Origin: CAZOGW01 sp964579415
GTDB lineage: Bacteria; Actinomycetota; Acidimicrobiia; Spongiisociales; UBA5794
Assembly (NCBI GenBank): GCA_964579415.1
Contig: CAZOGW010000012.1
Location: forward strand, 1-41,913
Reading direction: 5' to 3'
DNA: 41,913 nucleotides
In this document: positions 9,174 to 16,075 of the stretch, piece by piece
How the letters are laid out: each line of letters begins with the position of its first letter
How positions within the stretch are numbered: the stretch's first letter is position 1
The notes under the pieces: generated by a model
Told to the model about the DNA's origin: nothing
Databases searched by the model: none
The model's input: the letters and a program-made list of their open reading frames with translations, nothing else
Translations under genes and position numbers: made by a program

Positions 9174-9231
9174 GGTACTTGGTACTTGGTACTTGGTATC
9201 CGCGACGACCAAGTACCAAGTACCAAGTACC
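9174..9231. terminator. 24-bp perfect hairpin built from TACCAAG heptamers
   Basis: Arms 9174-9197 and 9208-9231 are perfect reverse complements with a 10-nt loop (ATCCGCGACG). Each arm is three and a bit copies of the GTACTTG/CAAGTAC heptamer. It starts 32 nt after the rocA stop and ends 89 nt before the next start, so termination or 3'-end protection of the rocA transcript is plausible. No U-tract follows. Confidence 0.65.
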
Positions 9232-9283
9232 TCCCCGCTCCCAGCTCCGCTCGCAGCAGTCCGCGATGTATCGCGCCACCAGT

Positions 9284-9289
9284 GAGATA
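9284..9289 (+). promoter_or_regulatory. Candidate -10 hexamer (GATAAT) for the amidase pair
   Basis: GATAAT lies about 31 nt before the ATG of the first amidase, downstream of the heptamer hairpin. It is the best AT-rich match in the 179-nt intergenic gap. No convincing -35 hexamer was seen. Confidence 0.35.
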
Positions 9290-9320
9290 ATCCCCCGACC
9301 CGCTGCCAGATCGAGTTCTC

Positions 9321-10529
9321 ATGCCTGTGGCCAGGTGGAATGCCGCCATCGTCGTCTTCGTCCTGCTCGTCGCCGCCTGCGGCGGGGGCGACGCCGTGCT
9401 GGGTGGCCCGGCGGCGCTAGGAGTGGCGGAGGGCCAATCTCCGGACCGGGATGACGCTTCGGAGACGACGGTGCCCCTCGACGTGGCCGCCACGCCGGAC
9501 GGATCGACCACCACCACGGCTCCGACGGCGACCGCCGATCTGTCCTCCGGGGTGGTGGTGGTACCCACCGGCGGCGCCCCGCTCTCGACCGATCCGGAAG
9601 GGACCCCGTTCATCCAGATCCACGAGGGCGTGACAATGGGGTTCACCGAGCGAGACGGCGCCTGGCTCAAGGTGACCACGCTCTGTGACGACCCCGCCTG
9701 GGTCCCCGAGTCCGCTGTCGAGGTCTCCCCGCCCGGGGTGAGCGCACCCGCCGGCCCCGGCTTCGACCTGTCCACCGCCACCGTGGTTATCGACCCCGGC
9801 CACGGCGACCGCGACTGGGGAGGCGTCGGCCCCAACGGCCTGTCCGAAAAAGGCGTGAACCTGGACATCGCCGAAAGAGTGAGAGAGTTGATGGCTTCTC
9901 CTCACGACGTCGACTGGGCGACCGGTGCCGTGACCTCCGGCGACGCCATCGACCCCGTCGGCACCGTCTGGATGACGCGGTCCCGCTCCGGTCCCAACGA
10001 GGGCGACTTCGAGCTCACGCTCGGTTACCGGGCCTCGCTGGCCAACGCCGCCGCCGCCGACGCCTTCGTGTCGATCCACAACAACACCGTCCCCCGTATC
10101 GACACCGACATCCCCGGCACCGAGGTCTACTACGCCGTCGGCGCCGAGGACTCCGACCGGCTCGCCGCCATCCTCTACGAGGAGATGCTGCGTTCCGTCA
10201 GCGCCTTCGAAGCCGACTGGACCGGCGGTGAGATCATGGGCGCCCGGGCCCGCATCGTCCCCGAGACCGGTGAGGACTACTACGGCATCCTGCGCCGGTC
10301 CACGGTCCCTTCGGCGATCGTCGAGGGCATCTACATCTCCGAGCCGGACCAGGAGGCATTACTGGAGACCGAGGAGTTCCGCCAGGCCTACGCCGAGGCG
10401 GTGTACCGGGGGATCGTCCGCTTCCTCACCACCAACGACAGCGGCACCGGCCTGCACTCGCCGGAGCCGTTCGACGAGCCGCGCACCACCGCCGGGGGAA
10501 GCGGATGCGAACTCCCGGCGCAGCAGTGA
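9321..10529 (+). CDS. N-acetylmuramoyl-L-alanine amidase (Amidase_3), lipoprotein
   Basis: Zinc amidase of 402 aa that would cleave the bond between MurNAc and the stem peptide. The N-terminus is a lipoprotein signal with lipobox LVAAC, followed by a Thr/Pro-rich linker and an SH3-like segment (about 75-135). The Amidase_3 domain runs from about 155 to 375: DPGHG with His161, the glutamate of SEKGVNLDIAERV, SIHNN with the second histidine, and the catalytic glutamate of AIVEGIYIS. The cell location should be the outer face of the membrane. It is followed directly by a paralogue of the same architecture; the two share the FRQAYAEAVYR-type C-terminal helix. Confidence 0.88.
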   Translation: MPVARWNAAIVVFVLLVAACGGGDAVLGGPAALGVAEGQSPDRDDASETTVPLDVAATPDGSTTTTAPTATADLSSGVVVVPTGGAPLSTDPEGTPFIQIHEGVTMGFTERDGAWLKVTTLCDDPAWVPESAVEVSPPGVSAPAGPGFDLSTATVVIDPGHGDRDWGGVGPNGLSEKGVNLDIAERVRELMASPHDVDWATGAVTSGDAIDPVGTVWMTRSRSGPNEGDFELTLGYRASLANAAAADAFVSIHNNTVPRIDTDIPGTEVYYAVGAEDSDRLAAILYEEMLRSVSAFEADWTGGEIMGARARIVPETGEDYYGILRRSTVPSAIVEGIYISEPDQEALLETEEFRQAYAEAVYRGIVRFLTTNDSGTGLHSPEPFDEPRTTAGGSGCELPAQQ

Positions 10530-11791
10530 CCCGCCGCGCCGCACTTGTCGCAACCATGCTCGCCCTCGGCGCCTGCTCGCTGAACCCGAGCGCGGCGTCG
10601 CCCACCACGGTCACCGCGGCGCCGTCGACGCCCGTGGAGACCTCGGTCACGATGGGCGCCGAAGCGACCACCACCTCGGCGGTGCCGACGACGTCCGCCA
10701 CCGTCACCCAGCCGGTCCCGTTCGGCGTTCCCGCCGAACCGCAGCTCACGGCCCCGCCGCCTCCCGCCGGGCTCGCCGAAGGCTTCGACGGCAGCGGCAC
10801 CCTGGTGGTGGCCGCCGGAGGTGCCGAGATCACCTCCGACCCCGATGAGCAGCCCTTTGCCGTGCTGCGCGAGGGCGTCGTGCTCCCGGCGCTGGGCAGG
10901 TCCTCGGACGGCGAATGGGTCCGCACCTTCGACATGTGCGACAACCACTCCTGGGTGCGGGCCGACCAGGTGGAGGCAACGCCGCCGGCGCCGCCAGGTG
11001 AGGTGGGGGACGGGTTCTCCCTCGCCGACGCCGTGATCGTTGTCGACGCCGGCCATGGCGGGCCCAACCTCGGCGGGCGCAGCCCGGACGGTCTGGTGGA
11101 GAAATCCATCAACGTCGACATCGCCGCCCGGGTGCGGGATCTGCTCTCGGCGCCGCGGGGTATCGACTGGGAGACGGGGACCATCGAGCACAGCGGTGAC
11201 ATCCCCGCCGCCGGTCGGGTGATCCTCACCCGCGTCGGGGACGGCGCCGCCGCCGACTACGAGGCCGGCCTCAACTTCCGGGCGGCGATCGCCAACAGTG
11301 CCAACGCCCACGCCCTGGTATCGATCCACAACAACGCCGGCTGGGAGTTCGACATCGATGCGCCCGGCAGCGACGTCTACTACCAGTCGCAGGAACCTGT
11401 CGCGGCCGAGTCGCGGCGGCTGGCGACGCTCCTGGTGGAGGAGTTCCGGCGCAGCTTCGCCGGCTTCGACGCCGACTGGGTGGGCACATCGATCCTCGGC
11501 GCCAAATCCCGCCTGCGAGCCAGGGACAACAGCCAGTACTACGGGATCCTCAAAGCCACCGACGTGCCCGCCGTCATCGCCGAGGGCGCCTACATCGCCA
11601 ACCCTTCGGAAGCAGATCTGCTGCGCACGCCCGAGTTCCGCCAGGCCTACGCCGACGCCGTGTACCGGGCGCTGGTCCGGTTCCTCACCACCGACGCCCC
11701 CGGCGACGCCCCCAACCACGACCCCGTGGTCTGGACCGGCCAGGCGGGAAGGGGAGGGGCGCAGGAGGACTGCACGGTGCCGACTGAGTAG
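10505..11791 (+). CDS. N-acetylmuramoyl-L-alanine amidase (Amidase_3), lipoprotein, paralogue
   Basis: Second Amidase_3 lipoprotein, up to 428 aa, with lipobox LALGACS, a Thr/Pro-rich linker, an SH3-like segment and the full zinc site: DAGHGGPNLGG, EKSINVDIAARV, SIHNN and AEGAYIANP. Two starts are possible: the ATG at 10505 used here (25-nt overlap with the upstream gene), or the GTG at 10526 whose GTGA overlaps the upstream stop and gives the shorter signal MTRRAALVATMLALGAC. The latter is the commoner arrangement in this window. The gene most likely arose by tandem duplication; retention of both suggests different timing or substrate. Confidence 0.87.
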   Translation: MRTPGAAVTRRAALVATMLALGACSLNPSAASPTTVTAAPSTPVETSVTMGAEATTTSAVPTTSATVTQPVPFGVPAEPQLTAPPPPAGLAEGFDGSGTLVVAAGGAEITSDPDEQPFAVLREGVVLPALGRSSDGEWVRTFDMCDNHSWVRADQVEATPPAPPGEVGDGFSLADAVIVVDAGHGGPNLGGRSPDGLVEKSINVDIAARVRDLLSAPRGIDWETGTIEHSGDIPAAGRVILTRVGDGAAADYEAGLNFRAAIANSANAHALVSIHNNAGWEFDIDAPGSDVYYQSQEPVAAESRRLATLLVEEFRRSFAGFDADWVGTSILGAKSRLRARDNSQYYGILKATDVPAVIAEGAYIANPSEADLLRTPEFRQAYADAVYRALVRFLTTDAPGDAPNHDPVVWTGQAGRGGAQEDCTVPTE

Positions 11792-11800
11792 GTAGAACTG

Positions 11801-11837
11801 CGTATTACGTATCACGTATCACGTATCACGTATCACG
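11801..11837. repeat. Heptamer tandem repeat (ACGTATC units)
   Basis: About five units of ACGTATC/ACGTATT, 7-bp period, located between the convergent ends of the second amidase and the lipoprotein nuclease (9 nt past one stop, 13 nt before the other). In transcripts from either side it would read as A+U-rich 3' sequence. Confidence 0.85.
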
Positions 11838-11850
11838 CAAGAACGCAGGT

Positions 11851-12762
11851 TCAGTCCCTGGTGTACCGGTAGCGGTCCACGACCGTGCCGGCCTGGGTGA
11901 GCAGTAGGGCTGTGTCGCCGGCGTTGTTCCAGATGGGGACGCCGCTGCAGAAGCCGTGGCCGGCGCAGCCGCTGGTGACGGCGATCTCGTCGCCGGGCCC
12001 GAGGACCGTGCCTCCGGGGAACGTGTAGCGGTTCCGTGTCGACTCGTCGCGGAGCACCCAGCCGGATATGTCGACCGGGTTGTCCGATTCGTTGGCGATG
12101 ACCACCACCTCTCCGTCGAGGTCCTCCTCGTCCCGCCCCGGCGGGTCGGCGACAACCGAGGCGATGACCAACCCTGCGGGCAGGGCACTGTCACCGCAGG
12201 CGTCGGTGGCCCATATTCCCCGCCCGGCCTGCCACGCCTGCTCGTCGAGGTCCATCAGTTCGGACTGGGTGGCGGCGCCGGTGTGGAGCGCCATCGCCGC
12301 TCCAACTTCCACCAGGGCGCCGTTGACCCACGTACCGCCCGACCACACGTCGCGCAGCAGCCGGTCGAACTGATCGCTGCCGTCGGCGCCGGCAACCTCC
12401 ACCAGGCGCACCGTTTCGCCGACCAGGTCCATGGTGATCCCTCGGGAGACGTCACCGTGGCATTCGTCGCGCTCCGGTGCGTTGATCCCGAGCAAGCGAA
12501 CCTCGACCCGGCGCCCGTCCAGGATCACCGCCAGCGAGTCCCCGTCGAGCACCGCTTCCACCGGGACATCGATGCCCTCCGGGACGTCCCCTGTAGCGCC
12601 TCCTGTACCCGGAAGCGTCGCCGGCGGTGTGGACGGAGTCGCGCCTGTCTCCGCGACCGTCGACGGTGTTCCCTCCCCGCCACAGGCACCCAGCAGAATT
12701 CCGGCGGCAAAGGCCCAAGCCAGTCTCACGTGTGAGACGATAGATCGTGGCGAACTCTTCAT
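11851..12762 (-). CDS. Secreted thermonuclease-like lipoprotein with lamin-tail domain
   Basis: Protein of 303 aa: lipoprotein signal (lipobox LLGAC, Cys27), Thr/Pro-rich linker, staphylococcal-nuclease domain (about 66-190) and a C-terminal lamin-tail (LTD) domain (about 195-303). The SNase catalytic set is present: Arg89 and Glu97 with the family's 8-residue spacing, and Arg134 in DQFDRLLR. Of the metal ligands, Asp73 is in LDGDS, while the second aspartate position reads Asn94 (GINAPE). An extracellular nuclease tethered to the membrane is inferred. The start is uncertain: the ATG at 12762 lies inside a GC-rich repeat with the purine tract touching the ATG, so GTG at 12729 (MRLAWAFAAGILLGAC) is a good alternative. 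Confidence 0.82.
   Translation of the reverse strand: MKSSPRSIVSHVRLAWAFAAGILLGACGGEGTPSTVAETGATPSTPPATLPGTGGATGDVPEGIDVPVEAVLDGDSLAVILDGRRVEVRLLGINAPERDECHGDVSRGITMDLVGETVRLVEVAGADGSDQFDRLLRDVWSGGTWVNGALVEVGAAMALHTGAATQSELMDLDEQAWQAGRGIWATDACGDSALPAGLVIASVVADPPGRDEEDLDGEVVVIANESDNPVDISGWVLRDESTRNRYTFPGGTVLGPGDEIAVTSGCAGHGFCSGVPIWNNAGDTALLLTQAGTVVDRYRYTRD
12723..12738. promoter_or_regulatory. Inverted repeat GTCTCAC-GT-GTGAGAC at the nuclease start
   Basis: Seven-bp perfect arms around a 2-nt centre overlap the alternative GTG start (12729) of the nuclease gene. If translation starts there, the dyad would straddle the transcription start and could be an operator. If the upstream ATG is used, it is merely coding. 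Confidence 0.3.
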
Positions 12763-13096
12763 CTCCCCCCGGGCTTCGACGGGGGAGTGGGCCCGCCGGA
12801 AACCTTGCGGAGGGCGGGTTCTTCATCTCCCCCCGGGCTTTGACGGGGGGAGTACCCCTGCCGGAGGCTTTGCGGAGGCAGGGGGGAGGGGGGTCTTCAT
12901 CGCTCACCCTGGACAACCTCGCCAAGAGCTCAACACGGACCTCGGACGAAGACCCCCTCCGGCCGATCGGCCCCGGGCAGGTCATCGCACGCGATCAGGT
13001 CTTCTCGCGCCAGGTCAGCCGATCGTCCACCTCCCCCGCCGAAGCGGCGGGGGAGGATGAAGACAGCCCGACGGCCGATCGGCCCCGGGCAGGTCA
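12757..13096. repeat. Array of GC-rich hairpin repeats (REP-like) in a non-coding gap
   Basis: The 413-nt gap between the nuclease and the response regulator holds several related elements. Two 64-bp units begin at 12757 and 12821 with CTTCATCTCCCCCCGGGCTT, each a C-tract/G-tract hairpin followed by a second hairpin (CCCGCC with GGCGGG; CCCCTGCC with GGCAGGGG). A third hairpin at 13030-13056 has perfect 12-bp arms around AAG and is flanked by GGATGAAG, the complement of the CTTCATCY ends. A 24-bp direct repeat starting GGCCGATCGGCCCCGGGCAG occurs at 12961-12984 and 13073-13096. The stretch can be read as an open frame, but the repeats occur in different frames, so it is judged non-coding. Confidence 0.7.
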
Positions 13097-13127
13097 CCTG
13101 CCGCATCCAAAGGGGCGGAGTCGTTCC

Positions 13128-13133
13128 TACGCT
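13128..13133 (+). promoter_or_regulatory. Candidate -10 hexamer (TACGCT) for the two-component operon
   Basis: TACGCT lies 42 nt upstream of the response regulator ATG and just downstream of the repeat array. A purine-rich Shine-Dalgarno (GGAGGGGA) lies about 10 nt before the ATG. No -35 element was convincing. Confidence 0.3.
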
Positions 13134-13175
13134 TGGGAGGACGCAACAGGCCGAGCCGGAGGGGACAGGACGACG

Positions 13176-13862
13176 ATGCGGGTGCTGGTGGTGGAGGACG
13201 AACCCGATCTTTCCGCCGCGATCGTGACAGGTCTGCGGCGTGAGGGTTACGCGGTGGACGAGGCCGGCACCGGCGGCGGCGCCCTCGACAAGATGTCGTT
13301 CACCCCGTACGACATCGTGTGCCTCGACCTCAACCTGCCCGACATGGACGGCCTCGAGGTGTGCCGCCGCATCCGCAAGGGCGAGATTGCCGGCACCGAG
13401 CCGCCGCGCGTTCTCATGCTCACCGCCCGGGACGGCCTCGACGACCGGGTTGCCGGGCTCGACGACGGTGCCGACGACTACATGGTGAAGCCGTTCGCTT
13501 TTCCCGAACTGCTGGCCCGGCTGCGGGCACTGGGCCGTCGGGGCCTCTCCTCGGGTAGTGCCCGCCTCGAGGTGGGGGAACTGGCTCTCGACGCCGCCCG
13601 CCGCGAGGCGTGGCACCACAACCGGCCGCTGGAGCTCACCGCCAAGGAGTTCGCCCTGCTCCGCTACTTCATGCTGCACGCCGGCGAGGTGCTGTCGGCG
13701 GAGCGGCTCCTCGACCACGTGTGGGACGAGCACGCCGATCCCTTCACCAACACGGTGCGGGTCACCGTGAGCAACCTGCGCCGCAAGCTGCGCAACATCG
13801 GAGCGCCCGACCTCATCTCCACCGTGGTCGGGGCCGGGTACAGGCTGGAAGCCCCCGGGTGA
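13176..13862 (+). CDS. OmpR/PhoB-family response regulator
   Basis: DNA-binding response regulator of 228 aa. The receiver domain (1-120) has the acidic pair around Asp8 (VVEDEPD), the phospho-acceptor Asp51 (LDLNLPDMDG), and a switch threonine and lysine in MLTARD and MVKPF. The winged-helix domain (about 130-225) ends with the typical NTVRVTVSNLRRKLR recognition helix and wing VVGAGYRLEAP. The ATG at 13176 is the family start; the longer open frame upstream is repeat DNA. Its stop overlaps the GTG of the histidine kinase by 4 nt, so the two are a coupled two-component pair. Confidence 0.93.
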   Translation: MRVLVVEDEPDLSAAIVTGLRREGYAVDEAGTGGGALDKMSFTPYDIVCLDLNLPDMDGLEVCRRIRKGEIAGTEPPRVLMLTARDGLDDRVAGLDDGADDYMVKPFAFPELLARLRALGRRGLSSGSARLEVGELALDAARREAWHHNRPLELTAKEFALLRYFMLHAGEVLSAERLLDHVWDEHADPFTNTVRVTVSNLRRKLRNIGAPDLISTVVGAGYRLEAPG

Positions 13863-15079
13863 GCCCGGCGTTCTTCCGCTCGATCCGCTTCCGGTTGGCG
13901 CTGACCTACTCGCTGGTGGTGTTCGGGCTGGCGTTCATCGTCATCGCCGCGGTCAACTATGCCCTCACCCAGTCGCTCGGCGACGAGCCGGTGACCCGTC
14001 AGTACCAGCTCACCACGTTCTTCGACCCCTTCGGCAGGCAGTTCCTGTTCGCCGAGGACGTCACCCCGCAGATCCAGGAGTTCGAGGCGCTGGTCAACCA
14101 GAGGGCCTTGGAGAGCCTGCGCCGTTACTCGCTGTGGGCGCTGGCGGTGCTGTTCCCGGCGTCCATCGTCGTCGGTTGGCTCATCGCCGACCGGGCCTTG
14201 AAACCGATCGGGGCGATCACCGCAGTGGCCAAGGACATCCAGACCGGCGACCTGTCGCGCCGCATCGCCCTCGACGGCCCCGACGACGAGCTGAAGGAAC
14301 TGGCGGACACCTTCGACGAGATGCTGGACCGCATCGAAGCCGGTATGGAGGGCCAGCGTCGCTTCATCCAGGACACTTCGCACGAGTTGCGCAACCCGCT
14401 GGCGGTGATGGCGGCCAACCTGGACGTGGCCCTCAGCGACCCTGACGCCGACACCGACTCGTTGCGGGAGACGGCGATGGTGGTGCGGCGCACCGTCGAC
14501 CGTGCCGCACAGTCGGTCGACGACCTGGTGATCTTCGCTCGCAGCGAGGTGCCCGAGTCGGTGCGCCGGGCAGTCCACGTGGGCGACCTCATCGACGAGG
14601 TGGTGGGGGAGTACCGGGGCCCGCTGGAGGAACGCTCGGTGACGGTGGAGCGGATCGGCAGCGATGTGGTGGTCAACGCCGAACCGGGACAGGTGAAGCG
14701 GGCCTTCTCCAACCTGATGAACAACGCGGTCCGCATGACACGGGAAGGCTCCACCATCCGGGTCGGATCGGGCCGGCGCGACGGCTACGTCTGGCTCGGG
14801 GTCGACGACCAGGGCGCCGGCATCGACCCCCGCGATCACGAGGCGGTGTTCCAGCGGCACTGGAGCGGCGACGACTCCAGCCTGCACTCGGAGCGGCGCA
14901 GCGGCCTCGGTCTCGCCATCGCCCGGCAGATTGCCAAGGCCCACGGCGGCGAACTCACCCTGCGCTCGGTGAAGGGCGCCGGCGCCGCTTTCGTCCTGTG
15001 GCTCCCCCTCTCACCCGAGTCCCGCACCGCCCCGGTGACCCAAGACGGCCTGCACCCGGTCCACGATCCCTTCGCCTGA
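13859..15079 (+). CDS. Two-component sensor histidine kinase
   Basis: Membrane histidine kinase of 406 aa: TM1 (about 12-34), a short extracytoplasmic sensor loop of about 60 residues, TM2 (about 88-108), HAMP linker (about 109-165), HisKA with phospho-acceptor His175 in DTSHELRNPLAV, then a HATPase_c domain with N box NLMNNAVR, G1 DDQGAGID and G2 RSGLGLAIARQIAKAHGG. GTG start overlapping the regulator stop (GTGA). The small sensor loop offers no ligand clue. The operon just downstream (membrane protein, MoxR, DUF58, BatA) has PhoB-like direct repeats in its promoter and is a candidate target. Confidence 0.92.
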   Translation: MSPAFFRSIRFRLALTYSLVVFGLAFIVIAAVNYALTQSLGDEPVTRQYQLTTFFDPFGRQFLFAEDVTPQIQEFEALVNQRALESLRRYSLWALAVLFPASIVVGWLIADRALKPIGAITAVAKDIQTGDLSRRIALDGPDDELKELADTFDEMLDRIEAGMEGQRRFIQDTSHELRNPLAVMAANLDVALSDPDADTDSLRETAMVVRRTVDRAAQSVDDLVIFARSEVPESVRRAVHVGDLIDEVVGEYRGPLEERSVTVERIGSDVVVNAEPGQVKRAFSNLMNNAVRMTREGSTIRVGSGRRDGYVWLGVDDQGAGIDPRDHEAVFQRHWSGDDSSLHSERRSGLGLAIARQIAKAHGGELTLRSVKGAGAAFVLWLPLSPESRTAPVTQDGLHPVHDPFA

Positions 15080-15097
15080 GGCGGGCCCACGAAAGGG

Positions 15098-15126
15098 CAA
15101 GTACCAAGTACCGAGTACCAAGTACC
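15098..15126. repeat. Heptamer tandem repeat (CAAGTAC units)
   Basis: Four units of CAAGTAC/CGAGTAC with 7-bp period, 18 nt after the histidine kinase stop. Same unit as the 9174-9231 hairpin but in a single orientation. Confidence 0.8.
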
Positions 15127-15167
15127 CCCCGCACGGCGACCACCTCGCACTCCTGCACGCGCTCTCC

Positions 15168-15201
15168 CTTTACGGCCCGTTTACCCCCTCATCAATAGCT
15201 T
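15168..15201 (+). promoter_or_regulatory. Candidate promoter with PhoB-like 11-bp direct repeat
   Basis: TTTAC occurs at 15169-15173 and 15180-15184, an exact 11-bp period within CTTTACGGCCC and GTTTACCCC. A -10-like TAGCTT follows at 15196-15201. OmpR/PhoB regulators bind direct repeats of 11-bp period upstream of -10 elements, and such a regulator is encoded just upstream. Function is inferred from architecture only. Confidence 0.4.
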
Positions 15202-15238
15202 GACGGCGTTCGCGAGCTCTACCCAGGAGGAGCCGTCC

Positions 15239-16075
15239 ATGCCGCTCGACACCGATGTCGCCGTGCCCCGGGGCCGGTCGTGGCGTGACCTGCCCGACGC
15301 GCCTCCCGTCAGCGAGTCCCCCGGGGACGTCCCCGATGCCATGACACCCCCTCCGGCTCAGGCCGTTACCGGGGCCCACACCGTCGAGCTACCGGGTCGG
15401 GCGCTGCAGGCAGGCCCGCCGCCTCCCCCGACTCCCGACCCGGTCCCGGCGGTACGCCGCCCTCCCTGGATCTGGATCATCACCGGGGTCGCCGCCGTCG
15501 CCGCCGTCGCCATCGTCTTCGCCGCGGCGCCGTGGGAAGACGATTCCGACGGCCTGGTGACCGCCGGCGTCAACGTCGATACCGTTCCCCGCCGGGTGAC
15601 GCCGCTGCCCCCGGTGAACGACGGCCTACCGGAGGACACGGACATCCCGGCCGTGCCCCAGGACGGCGCCCAGCCGGTGCCGATCCCGTCCACCCCCGGC
15701 GAGGGAATGGCCCCGGACGGGGAGGCGACCCCTGGCGGACCCCAGGATCTCGACGACCTCTTCGGCGGCAACGGCACCTTCGACGACCTCCTTCCCCCGG
15801 AACTGGAAGGCCTCCTCGAGGACATGCTGCAATCACCCGAGGGCATCCCCGGTGACCCGGGCCTGGTGCCCCCGGAACTGGCGCCTCTCTTCGACTACTT
15901 CCTCAACGAGGGCCTCGGAACCGAAGAGGGCCTCGACGAGATCATCTCCCCCGATCTGCAGCGGATGCTGAGCCGCCTGCTCGCCGGTGAGGAGTTGGGC
16001 CCCGAGGACCTGTTGTGGCTGCTCGGGTCGCCGGAAGCGCAAGATCTACTGGACTCGCTACTCGGAAACGGATGA
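15239..16075 (+). CDS. Unknown single-pass membrane protein, proline-rich, acidic C-terminus
   Basis: Not recognised. 278 aa with a strong Shine-Dalgarno (AGGAGGAG, about 8 nt before the ATG). Residues 1-75 are Pro-rich and probably cytoplasmic, one hydrophobic span lies at about 77-98 (WIWIITGVAAVAAVAIVF), and the rest is extracytoplasmic, strongly acidic and Pro/Gly/Leu-rich, with repeated LPPELEGLLEDML-like segments in the last 90 residues. Its stop overlaps the ATG of the MoxR gene (ATGA), so it leads a coupled set with MoxR, DUF58 and a VWA protein. A scaffold or regulator for that complex is a guess. Confidence 0.7.
   Translation: MPLDTDVAVPRGRSWRDLPDAPPVSESPGDVPDAMTPPPAQAVTGAHTVELPGRALQAGPPPPPTPDPVPAVRRPPWIWIITGVAAVAAVAIVFAAAPWEDDSDGLVTAGVNVDTVPRRVTPLPPVNDGLPEDTDIPAVPQDGAQPVPIPSTPGEGMAPDGEATPGGPQDLDDLFGGNGTFDDLLPPELEGLLEDMLQSPEGIPGDPGLVPPELAPLFDYFLNEGLGTEEGLDEIISPDLQRMLSRLLAGEELGPEDLLWLLGSPEAQDLLDSLLGNG

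Noticed and set aside
7570..9279. 569-codon frame antisense to rocA
   Set aside because: Gly/Val/His-rich translation without domains, fully opposite a convincing aldehyde dehydrogenase; a codon-bias shadow.
12747..13175. Open frame extending upstream of the response regulator
   Set aside because: It translates hairpin repeats, with the direct-repeat copies falling in different frames; the receiver domain starts exactly at 13176.
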